A DNA stretch of 64,000 nucleotides from Bacillus sp. MM2020_4 (GTDB lineage: Bacteria > Bacillota > Bacilli > Bacillales > Cytobacillaceae). Shown here one piece after another: positions 54,927 through 63,225 of this stretch (the stretch's first letter is position 1; every line of letters begins with the position of its first letter). Position numbers and translations under genes: made by a program. Under the pieces are notes generated by a model, which saw nothing but the letters and a program-made list of their open reading frames with translations, had not been told where the DNA came from and made no database searches. Location of the stretch: the NCBI RefSeq assembly GCF_011250555.1, contig NZ_JAANMZ010000018.1, positions 1 through 64,000 on the forward strand, read 5' to 3'.

Positions 54927-55460
54927 ATGGGATTGTTACAACGTCCAGTAGATAATGAATATCCAAAGTATTATGTACCGTATGTAAAACTAGTTTCTGA
55001 TGGTGACCTTTTGTCGATTTTGAAAGAGAATTTAGCAGAGATGGTTGCCCTTTTTGAAGGACTGTCGGAAGAAGATGGTCATTTCCGTTATGCAACGGAT
55101 AAATGGAGTATTAAAGAAGTTCTTGGTCATATGACTGACACCGAGAGAATTATGAGTTACCGCCTGCTTCGGGTTGGCCGCGGTGACCAGACACCATTGG
55201 CTGGGTTCGATGAGAACGATTATATTAATGGTTCCCAGTTCGATCTGCTGTCGAATAAAGAGATTCTTGAAGATTTTAAAGCCGTGCGTCATGCCACCAT
55301 CACCCTTATCCAAACCATGGCCGACGATGGTTGGAATAGAAAAGGCATTGCCAACGGAACAGAAATCACCACCCGCGCCATCGCCTACATCATCGTAGGC
55401 CACGCCATCCACCATGGTAAAATCATCAAAGAAAGATACCTAACTGATCTAAATAAATAA
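54927..55460 (+). CDS. DinB family protein
   Basis: A 177-residue four-helix-bundle protein of the DinB/YfiT-like family. The metal-binding His triad is in KEVLGHMTDTERIM (first His) and IAYIIVGHAIHHGKIIKERYL (two His). Relatives use metal-dependent thiol or transferase chemistry. ATG 54927 follows GAGGGGAGAGA; upstream in-frame ATGs lack a good ribosome site. The repeat hairpin starts 8 bp after the stop. Confidence 0.88.
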   Translation: MGLLQRPVDNEYPKYYVPYVKLVSDGDLLSILKENLAEMVALFEGLSEEDGHFRYATDKWSIKEVLGHMTDTERIMSYRLLRVGRGDQTPLAGFDENDYINGSQFDLLSNKEILEDFKAVRHATITLIQTMADDGWNRKGIANGTEITTRAIAYIIVGHAIHHGKIIKERYLTDLNK

Positions 55461-55502
55461 CGTGGATATAGTGCAATTGGTGCCTGACACCAATTGCACT
55501 AT
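55454..55502. repeat. Dispersed repeat hairpin at the DinB gene end
   Basis: The flank TAAATAACGTGGATATAGT and the 13-bp core GGTGCCTGACACC (55479-55491) are shared with the copy at 58264-58301. Here 55468-55502 forms a perfect 15-bp stem with the 5-nt loop CCTGA. Confidence 0.9.
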
Positions 55503-55530
55503 TGCGAACATACATTCTTTGTTTTATAAT
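55502..55530 (+). promoter_or_regulatory. Sigma-A promoter of the VOC gene
   Basis: TTGCGA, 17 bp, TATAAT. The -35 starts at the very end of the repeat hairpin. The leader is about 110 nt. Confidence 0.7.
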
Positions 55531-55648
55531 TGGAATATCGGTAATACTAGGATGTGGCTGCTTTTTTTGGTTTGTGTCAGCGAGATGCCTGTCTTCGGAC
55601 TATCGAATAAAGCAAGTAATTATCTTATGGGACAAGGAGCGGTTATTT

Positions 55649-56074
55649 ATGACAGTAAAATTAATTCCCTATTTAGTGATGAACGGAAATGCAAAGGAAG
55701 CGATTGAGTTTTATCAAAAGGCATTGGATGCACAGGTTCTTTTCAGCCAATCTTTCGGTGAAATGCCGGAAAATCCGGCATTCCCACTTCCAGCGGAAGC
55801 AAAGAATCTTGTAAGCCACGCGACCATTAAAGTTGGTGAGACAGAGCTCATGTTTTCCGATACTTTCCCGGGTCAACCACATCAAATCGGAACGCAAGTG
55901 ACCATCTGCATCACCACTGACGACGTTGAAAAGGCTCGTACATTTTTTAATGCCTTGCAAGATGGCGGTCAAGTACAAATGCCGTTCCAAGAAACCTTCT
56001 TTAGCCCTGGTTACGGTACGGTAGTAGACAAGTTCGGAGTAACCTTTCAAATCTTCACTGAAGGTCAACATTAA
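55649..56074 (+). CDS. PhnB-like VOC family protein
   Basis: A 141-residue protein of the PhnB/glyoxalase-like group: LIPYLVMNGNAKEAIEFYQKALDAQVLFSQSFGEMPE, then ATIKVGETELMFSDTFPG, VTICITTDDVEKARTFFNALQDGGQVQMPFQETFFSPGYGTVVDKFGVTFQI. It has the two-half VOC fold. Typical members have no known reaction. ATG 55649 has AAGGAGCGG upstream; the frame is open to 55502 but carries the promoter. Confidence 0.87.
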   Translation: MTVKLIPYLVMNGNAKEAIEFYQKALDAQVLFSQSFGEMPENPAFPLPAEAKNLVSHATIKVGETELMFSDTFPGQPHQIGTQVTICITTDDVEKARTFFNALQDGGQVQMPFQETFFSPGYGTVVDKFGVTFQIFTEGQH

Positions 56075-56090
56075 TTTTAAGGAAACAACA

Positions 56091-56137
56091 AAACGAGTCA
56101 GTCAGCAACATATGCTTGACTGACCCGTTTTTTTTTT
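56091..56137 (+). terminator. Terminator of the VOC gene
   Basis: AACG, A, GTCAGTCA pairs with TGACTGAC, C, CGTT around GCAACATATGC, followed by ten Ts. Confidence 0.85.
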
Positions 56138-56166
56138 GCAGTGAATTTAATAAACAGAATCGCTGC

Positions 56167-57045
56167 CTACAATCTGTAATTAGCCATAAACGTTAAAAAT
56201 TCTCTCTGTTTTGAATGATCGTATTTCATAATGGCATACGTGTTAGCCTCAGGCATTTGAATGGAATGACATTCTACTTCTAATAATCTACCCTCTAATA
56301 ATTCTCTCCTAACCGTCGATGTCGGAAGGAACGACACCCCTAATCCTTCCACAATAAACCTTTTTGTAATATGAACCTGCGAAACTCTCATCATTCGTAC
56401 ACTGGGATATTTGGTTTTGACCATTCTGCAAAGAAGGTCCCAGTATCCAGGATGATTGTGGGTAATTAGATAATTGGTTGTTAGCACCTCTTCCTCGTCT
56501 AGAGGCGGCGCCAATTCGGCATCTCTACCATCATGTGGAGCGACTAATATAACTCTATCCTTTGATAAAAGCTCACTAATCAAATTTGGGCGACTGCTAG
56601 TTAGACACGAAAGTCCTAAATCCACTTCTTCCTGTAAGACCGCTTCCTCGATATCGAGGGATTCAATTATTTTGACTGAAATCTCGACCTCCGGGTACTG
56701 CTTTGTATAACTTTTTAGAACATACGGCAGGATGGTATCTGCGATAAGCGGTGAAATTCCAAGGGTTAATTTCTTCGTATATCCTTGGGTAAACGAATTC
56801 AATTCCTCAAGGCCCTCTTGATACACTTCGAGGAGTTTTTTTGCGTGAAGTAAATATCGTATTCCCTCTTCTGTCAGTTTAATTTTTTTCCCATCCCGAT
56901 GAAACAACAGGATTCCAAGTTCTTTTTCCAGTTGTTTTATATGGACTGTAACGGAAGGTTGCGAAATATATAAAAGCTCCGCTGTCCTGCGAAAATTACC
57001 ACATTCTGCCGCCGTAATAAAGGTGTTAAGCCATTGAAATTCCAT
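56167..57045 (-). CDS. citR: LysR family regulator, CitR-like
   Basis: A 292-residue LysR regulator. The N-terminal HTH is EFQWLNTFITAAECGNFRRTAELLYISQPSVTVHIKQLEKELGILLF, and the rest is the ligand-binding domain. ATG 57045 follows AAGGAG; the frame is open to 57084. It is divergent from a citrate synthase gene, the arrangement of B. subtilis citR-citA, where CitR represses citA. An AT palindrome between the genes is a candidate operator. Confidence 0.87.
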   Translation of the reverse strand: MEFQWLNTFITAAECGNFRRTAELLYISQPSVTVHIKQLEKELGILLFHRDGKKIKLTEEGIRYLLHAKKLLEVYQEGLEELNSFTQGYTKKLTLGISPLIADTILPYVLKSYTKQYPEVEISVKIIESLDIEEAVLQEEVDLGLSCLTSSRPNLISELLSKDRVILVAPHDGRDAELAPPLDEEEVLTTNYLITHNHPGYWDLLCRMVKTKYPSVRMMRVSQVHITKRFIVEGLGVSFLPTSTVRRELLEGRLLEVECHSIQMPEANTYAIMKYDHSKQREFLTFMANYRL

Positions 57046-57109
57046 GTCATGCTCCTTATTAAAAATAGTAATCAACCACTTCAATAATATTCAGTATTCT
57101 TAATTATGT

Positions 57110-57125
57110 TTATTTTATAAAATAA
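57110..57125. promoter_or_regulatory. Palindrome in the citR-citA gap
   Basis: TTATTTTATAAAATAA is a perfect 16-bp palindrome 28 bp before citA. It may be the CitR operator, though the LysR T-N11-A pattern is not distinctive in such AT-rich sequence. Confidence 0.4.
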
Positions 57126-57152
57126 TAACAAATATGGAAAGGAGCGAGTTAG

Positions 57153-58241
57153 ATGATTCAAAAAGGTTTAAAAGGGATTGTGGCGGCCGAAACATTCATT
57201 AGTCATATTGATGGAGAAAATGGCAAGTTGTTTCATCGAGGATATGACATTAAGGAAATGGCTAAGAACTTCTCCTTTGAAGAAGCTTCCTATCTTTTAT
57301 GGTTTGGCCATTTTCCAAATACTAGCCAACTAGCTGCATTGAAAAAAGATCTGAAAGGTAATCGTGAACTTCCCGAATATGTTAAGGGAATACTACATCA
57401 GCTTCCCAGGGACATGGAACTAATGAGTGTTATTAGAACGGCTATTTCAGCGGAGGGTGGTTATCTTGATTATGGCTGGAAACCTTCTGTTGCACAGGCC
57501 ATTCGTTTAACCGCTTTGGTCCCTACCATTATCGCCTATCGAAAAAGTCAGTTAGACAGAAAAGTGTTCGTATCACCCCGTGATGATTTAGACCATGTTG
57601 AAAACTATTTGTATATGCTGAGTGGAAAAGTTCCATCCCCTGCCCACGTGGAGGCCCTAGAGACATACATGATCTTAACAATTGAACATGGAATGAACGC
57701 CTCTACTTTCTCAGCGAGGGTCACCGCATCTACTGAGTCAGATTTAGTTTCGGCCATTACATCAGCCATCGGAACAATGAAAGGGCCACTTCATGGAGGT
57801 GCCCCTTTAGGTGTCATCGAACTTCTTGATGAAATTGCTCTGGTTGGAGATCCAGAAATGGTGATCCGTGGAAAGGTTTTGCGCGGAGAGAAATTAATGG
57901 GCTTTGGACATAGAGTTTATAAAACACACGACCCTCGAGCCATCGCCCTAAAAGCCAAATTGATGGACCATATTGGAGTAGATGAGTGGCTTGACCTAGC
58001 GATGTCTGTAGAAGACACTGCTATCAGGGTATTAGCTGAACTGAAGCCTGGCAGGTCACTTTATACTAACGTAGAATATTATGCTGCCGCCATCATGAAA
58101 GCAATCAATATGGATGCAGAACTATTTACCCCCACCTTTACCGCAAGCAGAATGGTTGGCTGGACAGCACACGTCCTCGAACAAGCTGAGAACAACACCA
58201 TTTACAGGCCCCAATCTAAATATATTGGAACCTTCAACTAG
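57153..58241 (+). CDS. citA: CitA-type (minor) citrate synthase
   Basis: A 362-residue citrate synthase that condenses acetyl-CoA and oxaloacetate. Seen are KGIVAAETFISHIDG, LFHRGYDI, the catalytic His regions IEHGMNASTF and LMGFGHRVYK, and GPLHGGAPLG. The usual catalytic Asp (NVDFY in CitZ) is Glu308 in NVEYY. GGAAAGGAGCG precedes the ATG. Its divergent LysR neighbour points to CitR control. The dispersed repeat and a hairpin follow the stop. Confidence 0.92.
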   Translation: MIQKGLKGIVAAETFISHIDGENGKLFHRGYDIKEMAKNFSFEEASYLLWFGHFPNTSQLAALKKDLKGNRELPEYVKGILHQLPRDMELMSVIRTAISAEGGYLDYGWKPSVAQAIRLTALVPTIIAYRKSQLDRKVFVSPRDDLDHVENYLYMLSGKVPSPAHVEALETYMILTIEHGMNASTFSARVTASTESDLVSAITSAIGTMKGPLHGGAPLGVIELLDEIALVGDPEMVIRGKVLRGEKLMGFGHRVYKTHDPRAIALKAKLMDHIGVDEWLDLAMSVEDTAIRVLAELKPGRSLYTNVEYYAAAIMKAINMDAELFTPTFTASRMVGWTAHVLEQAENNTIYRPQSKYIGTFN

Positions 58242-58263
58242 AAGGAAGCAAGCAAATTAAAAT

Positions 58264-58301
58264 TAAATAACGTGGATATAGTCGCAACGGTGACAGGCAC
58301 C
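58264..58301. repeat. Dispersed repeat copy after citA
   Basis: The flank TAAATAACGTGGATATAGT is shared exactly with 55454, and the core is GGTGACAGGCACC (58289-58301), one base different from the main form. It starts 22 bp after the citA stop. Confidence 0.83.
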
Positions 58302-58307
58302 ATTACT

Positions 58308-58338
58308 AACCCCAACGCAGGGTTATTGCGTTGGGGTT
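58308..58338. terminator. Hairpin between citA and the exonuclease gene
   Basis: AACCCCAACGC and GCGTTGGGGTT form a perfect 11-bp stem with a 9-nt loop. T-runs are weak, but it lies between convergent genes. Confidence 0.7.
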
Positions 58339-58345
58339 GGCTTAG

Positions 58346-58963
58346 CTAGCCCATTTTGGTTCGCGCGGTGGCTGGCTGATATTTTCTCATTGGTCCTTTT
58401 TCAAGCACTTCCTGGAGATAAAGGTTTCCGTTCGGGCTTGTTTTCTTTAGAAGCTCCATTAAATATGTAATATCATCAAGTGCTCTATGTGTTTGGTAAT
58501 TGGTGATATTATGGGCTTGTAATAGGGTCAAAAGTTTCCCGTTTGGATATCCATAATTTTTCCACGGTACCCCTCGCATCGTGCAATACCACTTCAAATC
58601 ATTAACTTCCGGGTACATATGGTAAAGAAAGCTACGGTCAAAGGATGCATTATGTGCAAACACCGTGTCTGCTCGATGAGAATAGGTTTTTATTTTTGCA
58701 TCATAAAAGCTTTTTCCTCTAACTAATTCGTACGGAATCCCGTGTACTCTATATGCTTGGTCATAGTTATAACGTGCTGTGTCAGAAAGTGGCTCCCTTA
58801 AAAATGAATCCTCCTCAACAATATCGATGATTTCACCAGAATCCGATCGATAGGTAAATAACTTTAAGGCCAATTCAATCACTTCATCTTTAGTCGGACC
58901 TAACCCGGTCGTTTCAACGTCCAATACCAAACCATATTTTTCTAAGCTTCGCACTGTCATCAT
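58346..58963 (-). CDS. DnaQ-like 3'-5' exonuclease
   Basis: A 205-residue DEDDh exonuclease: motif I VLDVETTG (D15, E17), motif II in FAHNASFDRSFL, motif III HRALDDITYL. It probably acts as a stand-alone proofreading or RNA/DNA 3'-trimming enzyme. It is not closely similar to the one at 6535. AAGGA is close to the first ATG, so a start at the second ATG or at the in-frame GTG (VRSLEKYG) is also possible. Confidence 0.88.
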   Translation of the reverse strand: MMTVRSLEKYGLVLDVETTGLGPTKDEVIELALKLFTYRSDSGEIIDIVEEDSFLREPLSDTARYNYDQAYRVHGIPYELVRGKSFYDAKIKTYSHRADTVFAHNASFDRSFLYHMYPEVNDLKWYCTMRGVPWKNYGYPNGKLLTLLQAHNITNYQTHRALDDITYLMELLKKTSPNGNLYLQEVLEKGPMRKYQPATARTKMG

Positions 58964-59031
58964 TCCTTATTTCTTACGTTTTCCCTATTATAACAAAGCT
59001 TTCCTTAGGTTTACATCTCCAAAATGTCCCT

Positions 59032-59607
59032 CTATAAAGAATTCTCACTAATCCCAGCAAGAAATGCCTTAAGAATAATCGATAGGCTTTCATCCAAATC
59101 CAACACCATCTTAAAACCACCCTTTTGCTCCAATGAGGAAAAGCCATGTAAGATACTGCGTAATCCCCTTACAGCATGTAAGGCCAGATCCCCTTCCAAT
59201 TGGTATGCTTTAAGCACCCGTACAGAAAGATCCACTATTTTTGCACCGGCCTGCTGTACTTCCTCATCCTCAGGGTCGGGGGCAAGCAATGTTGCCTCAT
59301 AAATGCCCGGGTGCTTTCGTGCAAAATTAACATATGCCTTACTGATGGCAAGGACTGCTTCGGTGCCTGACACCCCAATTGCAGCATCGGCCATTACCCC
59401 GTAAAGCCTATCAATCCCGTATATCGCCAGCTTTTTGCGAAGTCCCGGCAATCCGTCAAAGTGGTTATATAAGGATGGAGGACGAATCCCTACCTTCTTA
59501 GCCAGATTGGCTAAAGTAACCTCCTGCATTCCTTGTTGATCCGCAATCCCCCCTGCTGCATCTAGTATCTCCATTAAGTCGAGGCCAATTTTTGGTCTAG
59601 GTGACAT
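59032..59607 (-). CDS. TetR family regulator with WHG-type C-terminal domain
   Basis: A 191-residue repressor. The HTH is DAAGGIADQQGMQEVTLANLAKKVGIRPPSLYNHFDGLPGLRKKL. The C-terminal domain (YVNFARKHPGIYEATLLAPDPEDEEVQQAG...VRGLRSILHGFSSLEQKGGF) is of the WHG group. The piece GVSGTEAV near residue 80 is encoded by an exact copy of the 13-bp dispersed repeat (59362-59374). The gene is 13 bp after the metallo-beta-lactamase gene and is presumably autoregulated by the operators at 60346-60388. Confidence 0.9.
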   Translation of the reverse strand: MSPRPKIGLDLMEILDAAGGIADQQGMQEVTLANLAKKVGIRPPSLYNHFDGLPGLRKKLAIYGIDRLYGVMADAAIGVSGTEAVLAISKAYVNFARKHPGIYEATLLAPDPEDEEVQQAGAKIVDLSVRVLKAYQLEGDLALHAVRGLRSILHGFSSLEQKGGFKMVLDLDESLSIILKAFLAGISENSL

Positions 59608-59620
59608 TGTCTACGTTCTC

Positions 59621-60328
59621 CTATCTTAGTTTCCGTTCTAAATTTCCGATGGCCATCTCCATCATTTTCACAGGATTCTCAACCATTTCCCCATGACCCA
59701 CGGCAAGAAGCTGAGGTCCATAGCTCACTAGTTTCTTTGCACTAGCCAGTGCCGTCTTTTTACTCCATGTACCAAATGACGGAAATGGGAACAATGGCTT
59801 CATATCTCCAGCCACCGCCATTCCACCTCTTGTTTGAAAAGCATCCCCGGCCACTAGAGCCTTTGAACGCAAATCCAAAAACGCCATTGATCCCGGTGTG
59901 TGTCCCGGTGCTGCAATCGCTGTTAGCGACCCGACAAAATCGCCTTCCTTCAATAACACATTAGCCCGTGTCTTTAATTTCTTCGGTACACCGCCTTTAA
60001 TCGGCGTTTGCTCCTCATGCAGGTCAAGCGAACGATCATCATTCATTAATCTATGGTCACGAATCGAAATATACACGGGTACCTCTGGCAAGATCATTCT
60101 TAAAGAATCAAGCGCACCAACATGATCCTCGTGTGCATGTGTTAAAACTATTTTTGTAATGGGCTTTCCGATGGTTTCTGCCGCTTTCAATATCCCCTTT
60201 GTACAAAAGCCCAGAGCTGCATCAATCAAGGTTAACCCATCCTCTTCCTTTACTAAATAGCAGTTAACTGGAAAGACACTCGCCATAAATGTTACTTGAT
60301 ATAAATAGCCGTTTTTGATCATTCTCAT
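59621..60328 (-). CDS. Metallo-beta-lactamase fold hydrolase
   Basis: A 235-residue MBL-fold protein with the zinc motif THAHEDHVGAL (HxHxDH), a further His in APGHTPGSMAFLD, Asp in VAGDAFQT, and His in AVGHGEMVENP. It is probably a general esterase, lactonase or glyoxalase II-like enzyme. ATG 60328 was chosen because AAGGGG lies 9 bp before it. It is first in an operon with the TetR regulator, which suggests induction by its substrate. Confidence 0.9.
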   Translation of the reverse strand: MRMIKNGYLYQVTFMASVFPVNCYLVKEEDGLTLIDAALGFCTKGILKAAETIGKPITKIVLTHAHEDHVGALDSLRMILPEVPVYISIRDHRLMNDDRSLDLHEEQTPIKGGVPKKLKTRANVLLKEGDFVGSLTAIAAPGHTPGSMAFLDLRSKALVAGDAFQTRGGMAVAGDMKPLFPFPSFGTWSKKTALASAKKLVSYGPQLLAVGHGEMVENPVKMMEMAIGNLERKLR

Positions 60329-60345
60329 TATGATCATCCCCTTTT

Positions 60346-60388
60346 AACTAATGTCGTTAGTTTTATTTTAACTAATACTATTAGTTAA
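60346..60388. promoter_or_regulatory. Two TetR-type palindromic operators
   Basis: 60368-60388 is a perfect palindrome, TTAACTAATA-C-TATTAGTTAA. 60346-60362 is AACTAA-TGTCG-TTAGTT, with the same outer arms. The centres are 24 bp apart. Both lie just upstream of the MBL-TetR operon, as expected for autorepression. Confidence 0.8.
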
Positions 60389-60435
60389 TTCAACAACTTT
60401 TTGCAAGTTTTTTTTATTATAAAATAAAAGAGTAA

Positions 60436-60463
60436 TTGAATTTTCAGGCTCTTCCTGTATAAT
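60436..60463 (+). promoter_or_regulatory. Sigma-A promoter of the potABCD operon
   Basis: TTGAAT, 16 bp, TATAAT. It precedes potA by about 55 bp and lies in the divergent gap with the MBL gene. Confidence 0.7.
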
Positions 60464-60517
60464 GATTCCCGAATGGGACAAGTAGAACTTGATTTAGCTG
60501 AAAAGGAGGCCACTTTT

Positions 60518-61624
60518 ATGAACGGTGCCATAATTCAATTTGAAAATGTAACAAAACAATATGATAACGACCCGCCCGTCCTTAAGGACGTAAGCTTTGA
60601 GATTGAGCGCGGTAAATTCTATACACTGCTTGGCCCATCGGGATGCGGTAAGACAACAATATTAAGGTTAATCGCCGGATTTACTGAAGCATCTGAAGGA
60701 GAAATATTTTTTAACGGTAAAAAAATCAATCATATACCGGCAAATAAGCGGCAGGTGAATACCGTTTTTCAGGACTACGCCCTGTTTCCCCATTTAAATG
60801 TATTTGAAAATGTGGCATTTGGATTGCGCATCAAAAAGATGAAGAATCCAGAAATAGAACAAAAGGTAAAAGAAGCGCTAAGCTTCGTTAACCTTTCAGG
60901 CTATGAAGCTCGCGAAATCAAAGAAATGTCAGGTGGTCAGCGCCAGCGCGTTGCGATCGCCCGTGCCATTGTAAACGAGCCTGAAGTGATTCTGCTTGAT
61001 GAACCATTATCGGCTCTTGACTTAAAGCTTCGTACGGAAATGCAGTATGAACTGCGTGAATTGCAGCGCCGTCTCGGCATCACCTTTATCTTCGTTACAC
61101 ACGATCAAGAAGAGGCCCTGGCGATGTCCGATGAAATTTTTGTTATCAATAAAGGGAAAATCCAGCAAAGCGGCACTCCGACAGATATTTATGATGAGCC
61201 GATTAACCGTTTCGTGGCGGATTTTATTGGTGAATCCAATATTGTCGATGGTAGAATGCTAGACGATTACCGGGTAGAATTTACTGGCAGAGAGTTCGAA
61301 TGTGTTGACCAAGGTTTGAACAAGAATGAACCGATTGATGTGGTTATCCGACCAGAGGATTTGGAAATTACAACAATAGAACGCGGCAAGCTTCAAGTGC
61401 GTGTTGATTCGCAATTATTCCGTGGTGTTCATTATGAAATCTGCTGCTACGATCAAGACGGAAATGAATGGCTGGTCCATTCCACGAAAAAAGCAACTGT
61501 GGGCGATGAAATCGGGCTTTATTTTGACCCGGAAGCCATCCATGTTATGCGACATGGGGAAACAGAGGAAGAATTCGACCGACGGTTAGAAGCCTACTCG
61601 GATGTGGAAGCTAATGGAAAATAA
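60518..61624 (+). CDS. potA: Spermidine/putrescine ABC transporter ATPase
   Basis: A 368-residue ABC ATPase. Walker [11 protein letters not shown]-loop [10 protein letters not shown], signature [10 protein letters not shown], Walker [13 protein letters not shown] and switch His in VTHDQEEAL are all intact. The C-terminal TOBE-type domain (from about 275) is regulatory. It powers PotBC uptake of polyamines. ATG 60518 has AAGGAGG upstream. It overlaps potB by about 10 bp. Confidence 0.95.
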   Translation: MNGAIIQFENVTKQYDNDPPVLKDVSFEIERGKFYTLLGPSGCGKTTILRLIAGFTEASEGEIFFNGKKINHIPANKRQVNTVFQDYALFPHLNVFENVAFGLRIKKMKNPEIEQKVKEALSFVNLSGYEAREIKEMSGGQRQRVAIARAIVNEPEVILLDEPLSALDLKLRTEMQYELRELQRRLGITFIFVTHDQEEALAMSDEIFVINKGKIQQSGTPTDIYDEPINRFVADFIGESNIVDGRMLDDYRVEFTGREFECVDQGLNKNEPIDVVIRPEDLEITTIERGKLQVRVDSQLFRGVHYEICCYDQDGNEWLVHSTKKATVGDEIGLYFDPEAIHVMRHGETEEEFDRRLEAYSDVEANGK

Positions 61625-62417
61625 ACATACGCGCAATATATATATGCTTCCTTATTTCCTTTGGATTGTTCTGTTTGTCATTGCCCCCATTATCCTCGTA
61701 CTCTATTACTCTTTCTTTGATATCGAGGGAAATGTAACGCTAGCGAATTATCAAAAGTTTTTCACACCGGTGTATTTAAAGATGACACTCAGCTCGTTTT
61801 GGTACGCCTTCTTGATTACAGCAATTTCACTGTTGATTGCTTATCCAACAGCCTATTTATTAACAAAAACAAAGCATAAACAGTTATGGCTTTTATTAAT
61901 CATTGTGCCTTCATGGATTAATTTATTGTTAAAAGCCTATGCCTTCCTTGGAATATTTGGTACCTATGGAGCGGCAAACAGCTTCTTAGAACTGATTGGG
62001 ATTGGAACGCAGCAAATTTTATTTACAGATTTCAGCTTTATATTTGTTTCGGTATATATTTTTATACCATTCATGATTTTACCGATTTTTAATTCATTAA
62101 ATGAATTGAATCCGACCCTTTTAGATGCGGCCAATGACTTGGGGGCATCCAAATGGACAACGTTCCGCCGCGTTATTTTTCCCTTGACGATTGACGGGGT
62201 GAAATCAGGCTGCCAGGTGGTCTTTATACCGGCTCTATCCTTGTTCATGCTGACCCGATTAATTGCTGGAAACCGTGTAATCACTCTTGGTACGGCTATT
62301 GAACAGCATTTCCTTGTGACCCAGGATTGGGGTATGGGCGCAACGATTGCAGTCTTTTTAATCATTATCATGGTTTTCATTATGATCGTCACGAATACCA
62401 GAAAGCGAGGTGTATAA
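61614..62417 (+). CDS. potB: Spermidine/putrescine ABC transporter permease PotB
   Basis: A 267-residue permease with six membrane helices and the EAA loop [34 protein letters not shown] 61614 gives the usual start [13 protein letters not shown] 61602 is also in frame. It begins inside the end of potA and is translationally coupled. Confidence 0.93.
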   Translation: MENKHTRNIYMLPYFLWIVLFVIAPIILVLYYSFFDIEGNVTLANYQKFFTPVYLKMTLSSFWYAFLITAISLLIAYPTAYLLTKTKHKQLWLLLIIVPSWINLLLKAYAFLGIFGTYGAANSFLELIGIGTQQILFTDFSFIFVSVYIFIPFMILPIFNSLNELNPTLLDAANDLGASKWTTFRRVIFPLTIDGVKSGCQVVFIPALSLFMLTRLIAGNRVITLGTAIEQHFLVTQDWGMGATIAVFLIIIMVFIMIVTNTRKRGV

Positions 62418-62418
62418 G

Positions 62419-63225
62419 GTGGATAAAAAAATAACACCATTATCCAAGTTATTTTTATTAATCGTCTTTTTTATCCTGTATGCACCTATTTTCTTTCTTG
62501 TCATCTTCTCATTCAACAGTGGAGAAACGATGTATGACTTCAAGGGATTCTCGCTTGAGTGGTACCGTGAACTTTTTCAAGATACTAGACTTTTGATTAT
62601 CGTTTTGAATACCGTGGTAGTTGCTTTATTATCAGCGTTATTTTCTACCATCATTGGGGTACTTGGGGCTTTGGCGATTCATCAGGCGAAAAAAAGACAA
62701 ACGAAAAATTCGCTGTTATCGTTAAACAATGTACTTATCGTCAGCCCAGACGTCATTATCGGTGCTTCATTTTTAATTTTGTTCACAATGGCAGGGATTA
62801 AGCTCGGTTTCTATTCGGTGCTGTTATCCCATATCGCTTTTAGCATTCCGATCGTGGTTCTAATGGTACTACCTAAGTTAATGGAGATGAGCCCGACATT
62901 AATTGACGCGGCTCGGGATCTTGGGGCAAGTCGCTGGAACGTCCTGACAAAGGTCATTATTCCTTTTATCACACCGGGAATTTTCGCAGGATTCTTTATG
63001 GCGTTAACGTATTCATTCGATGATTTTGCGGTTACCTTTTTTGTTACAGGCAATGGTTTTTCAACACTTTCCGTTGAAATTTATTCATTAGCCCGCAGAG
63101 GAATTTCCTTGAATATTAATGCACTATCAGCGCTATTGTTCCTATTTACAATACTGCTCGTTGTAGTCTATTACTTTATTACCCAGCGTAACAAGGTTAA
63201 TGGAATGGGGGTTCGGAAGCGATGA
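62419..63225 (+). CDS. potC: Spermidine/putrescine ABC transporter permease PotC
   Basis: A 268-residue permease partner with the EAA loop MSPTLIDAARDLGASRWNVLTKVIIPFITPG. GTG 62419 is preferred because GAGGTG lies 6 bp upstream; GTG 62410 is in frame. It overlaps potD by four bases. Confidence 0.93.
   Translation: MDKKITPLSKLFLLIVFFILYAPIFFLVIFSFNSGETMYDFKGFSLEWYRELFQDTRLLIIVLNTVVVALLSALFSTIIGVLGALAIHQAKKRQTKNSLLSLNNVLIVSPDVIIGASFLILFTMAGIKLGFYSVLLSHIAFSIPIVVLMVLPKLMEMSPTLIDAARDLGASRWNVLTKVIIPFITPGIFAGFFMALTYSFDDFAVTFFVTGNGFSTLSVEIYSLARRGISLNINALSALLFLFTILLVVVYYFITQRNKVNGMGVRKR

Noticed and set aside
55462-55707. Open frame of 81 codons over the repeat hairpin
   Set aside because: It overlaps the repeat, the promoter and the VOC gene start in another frame.
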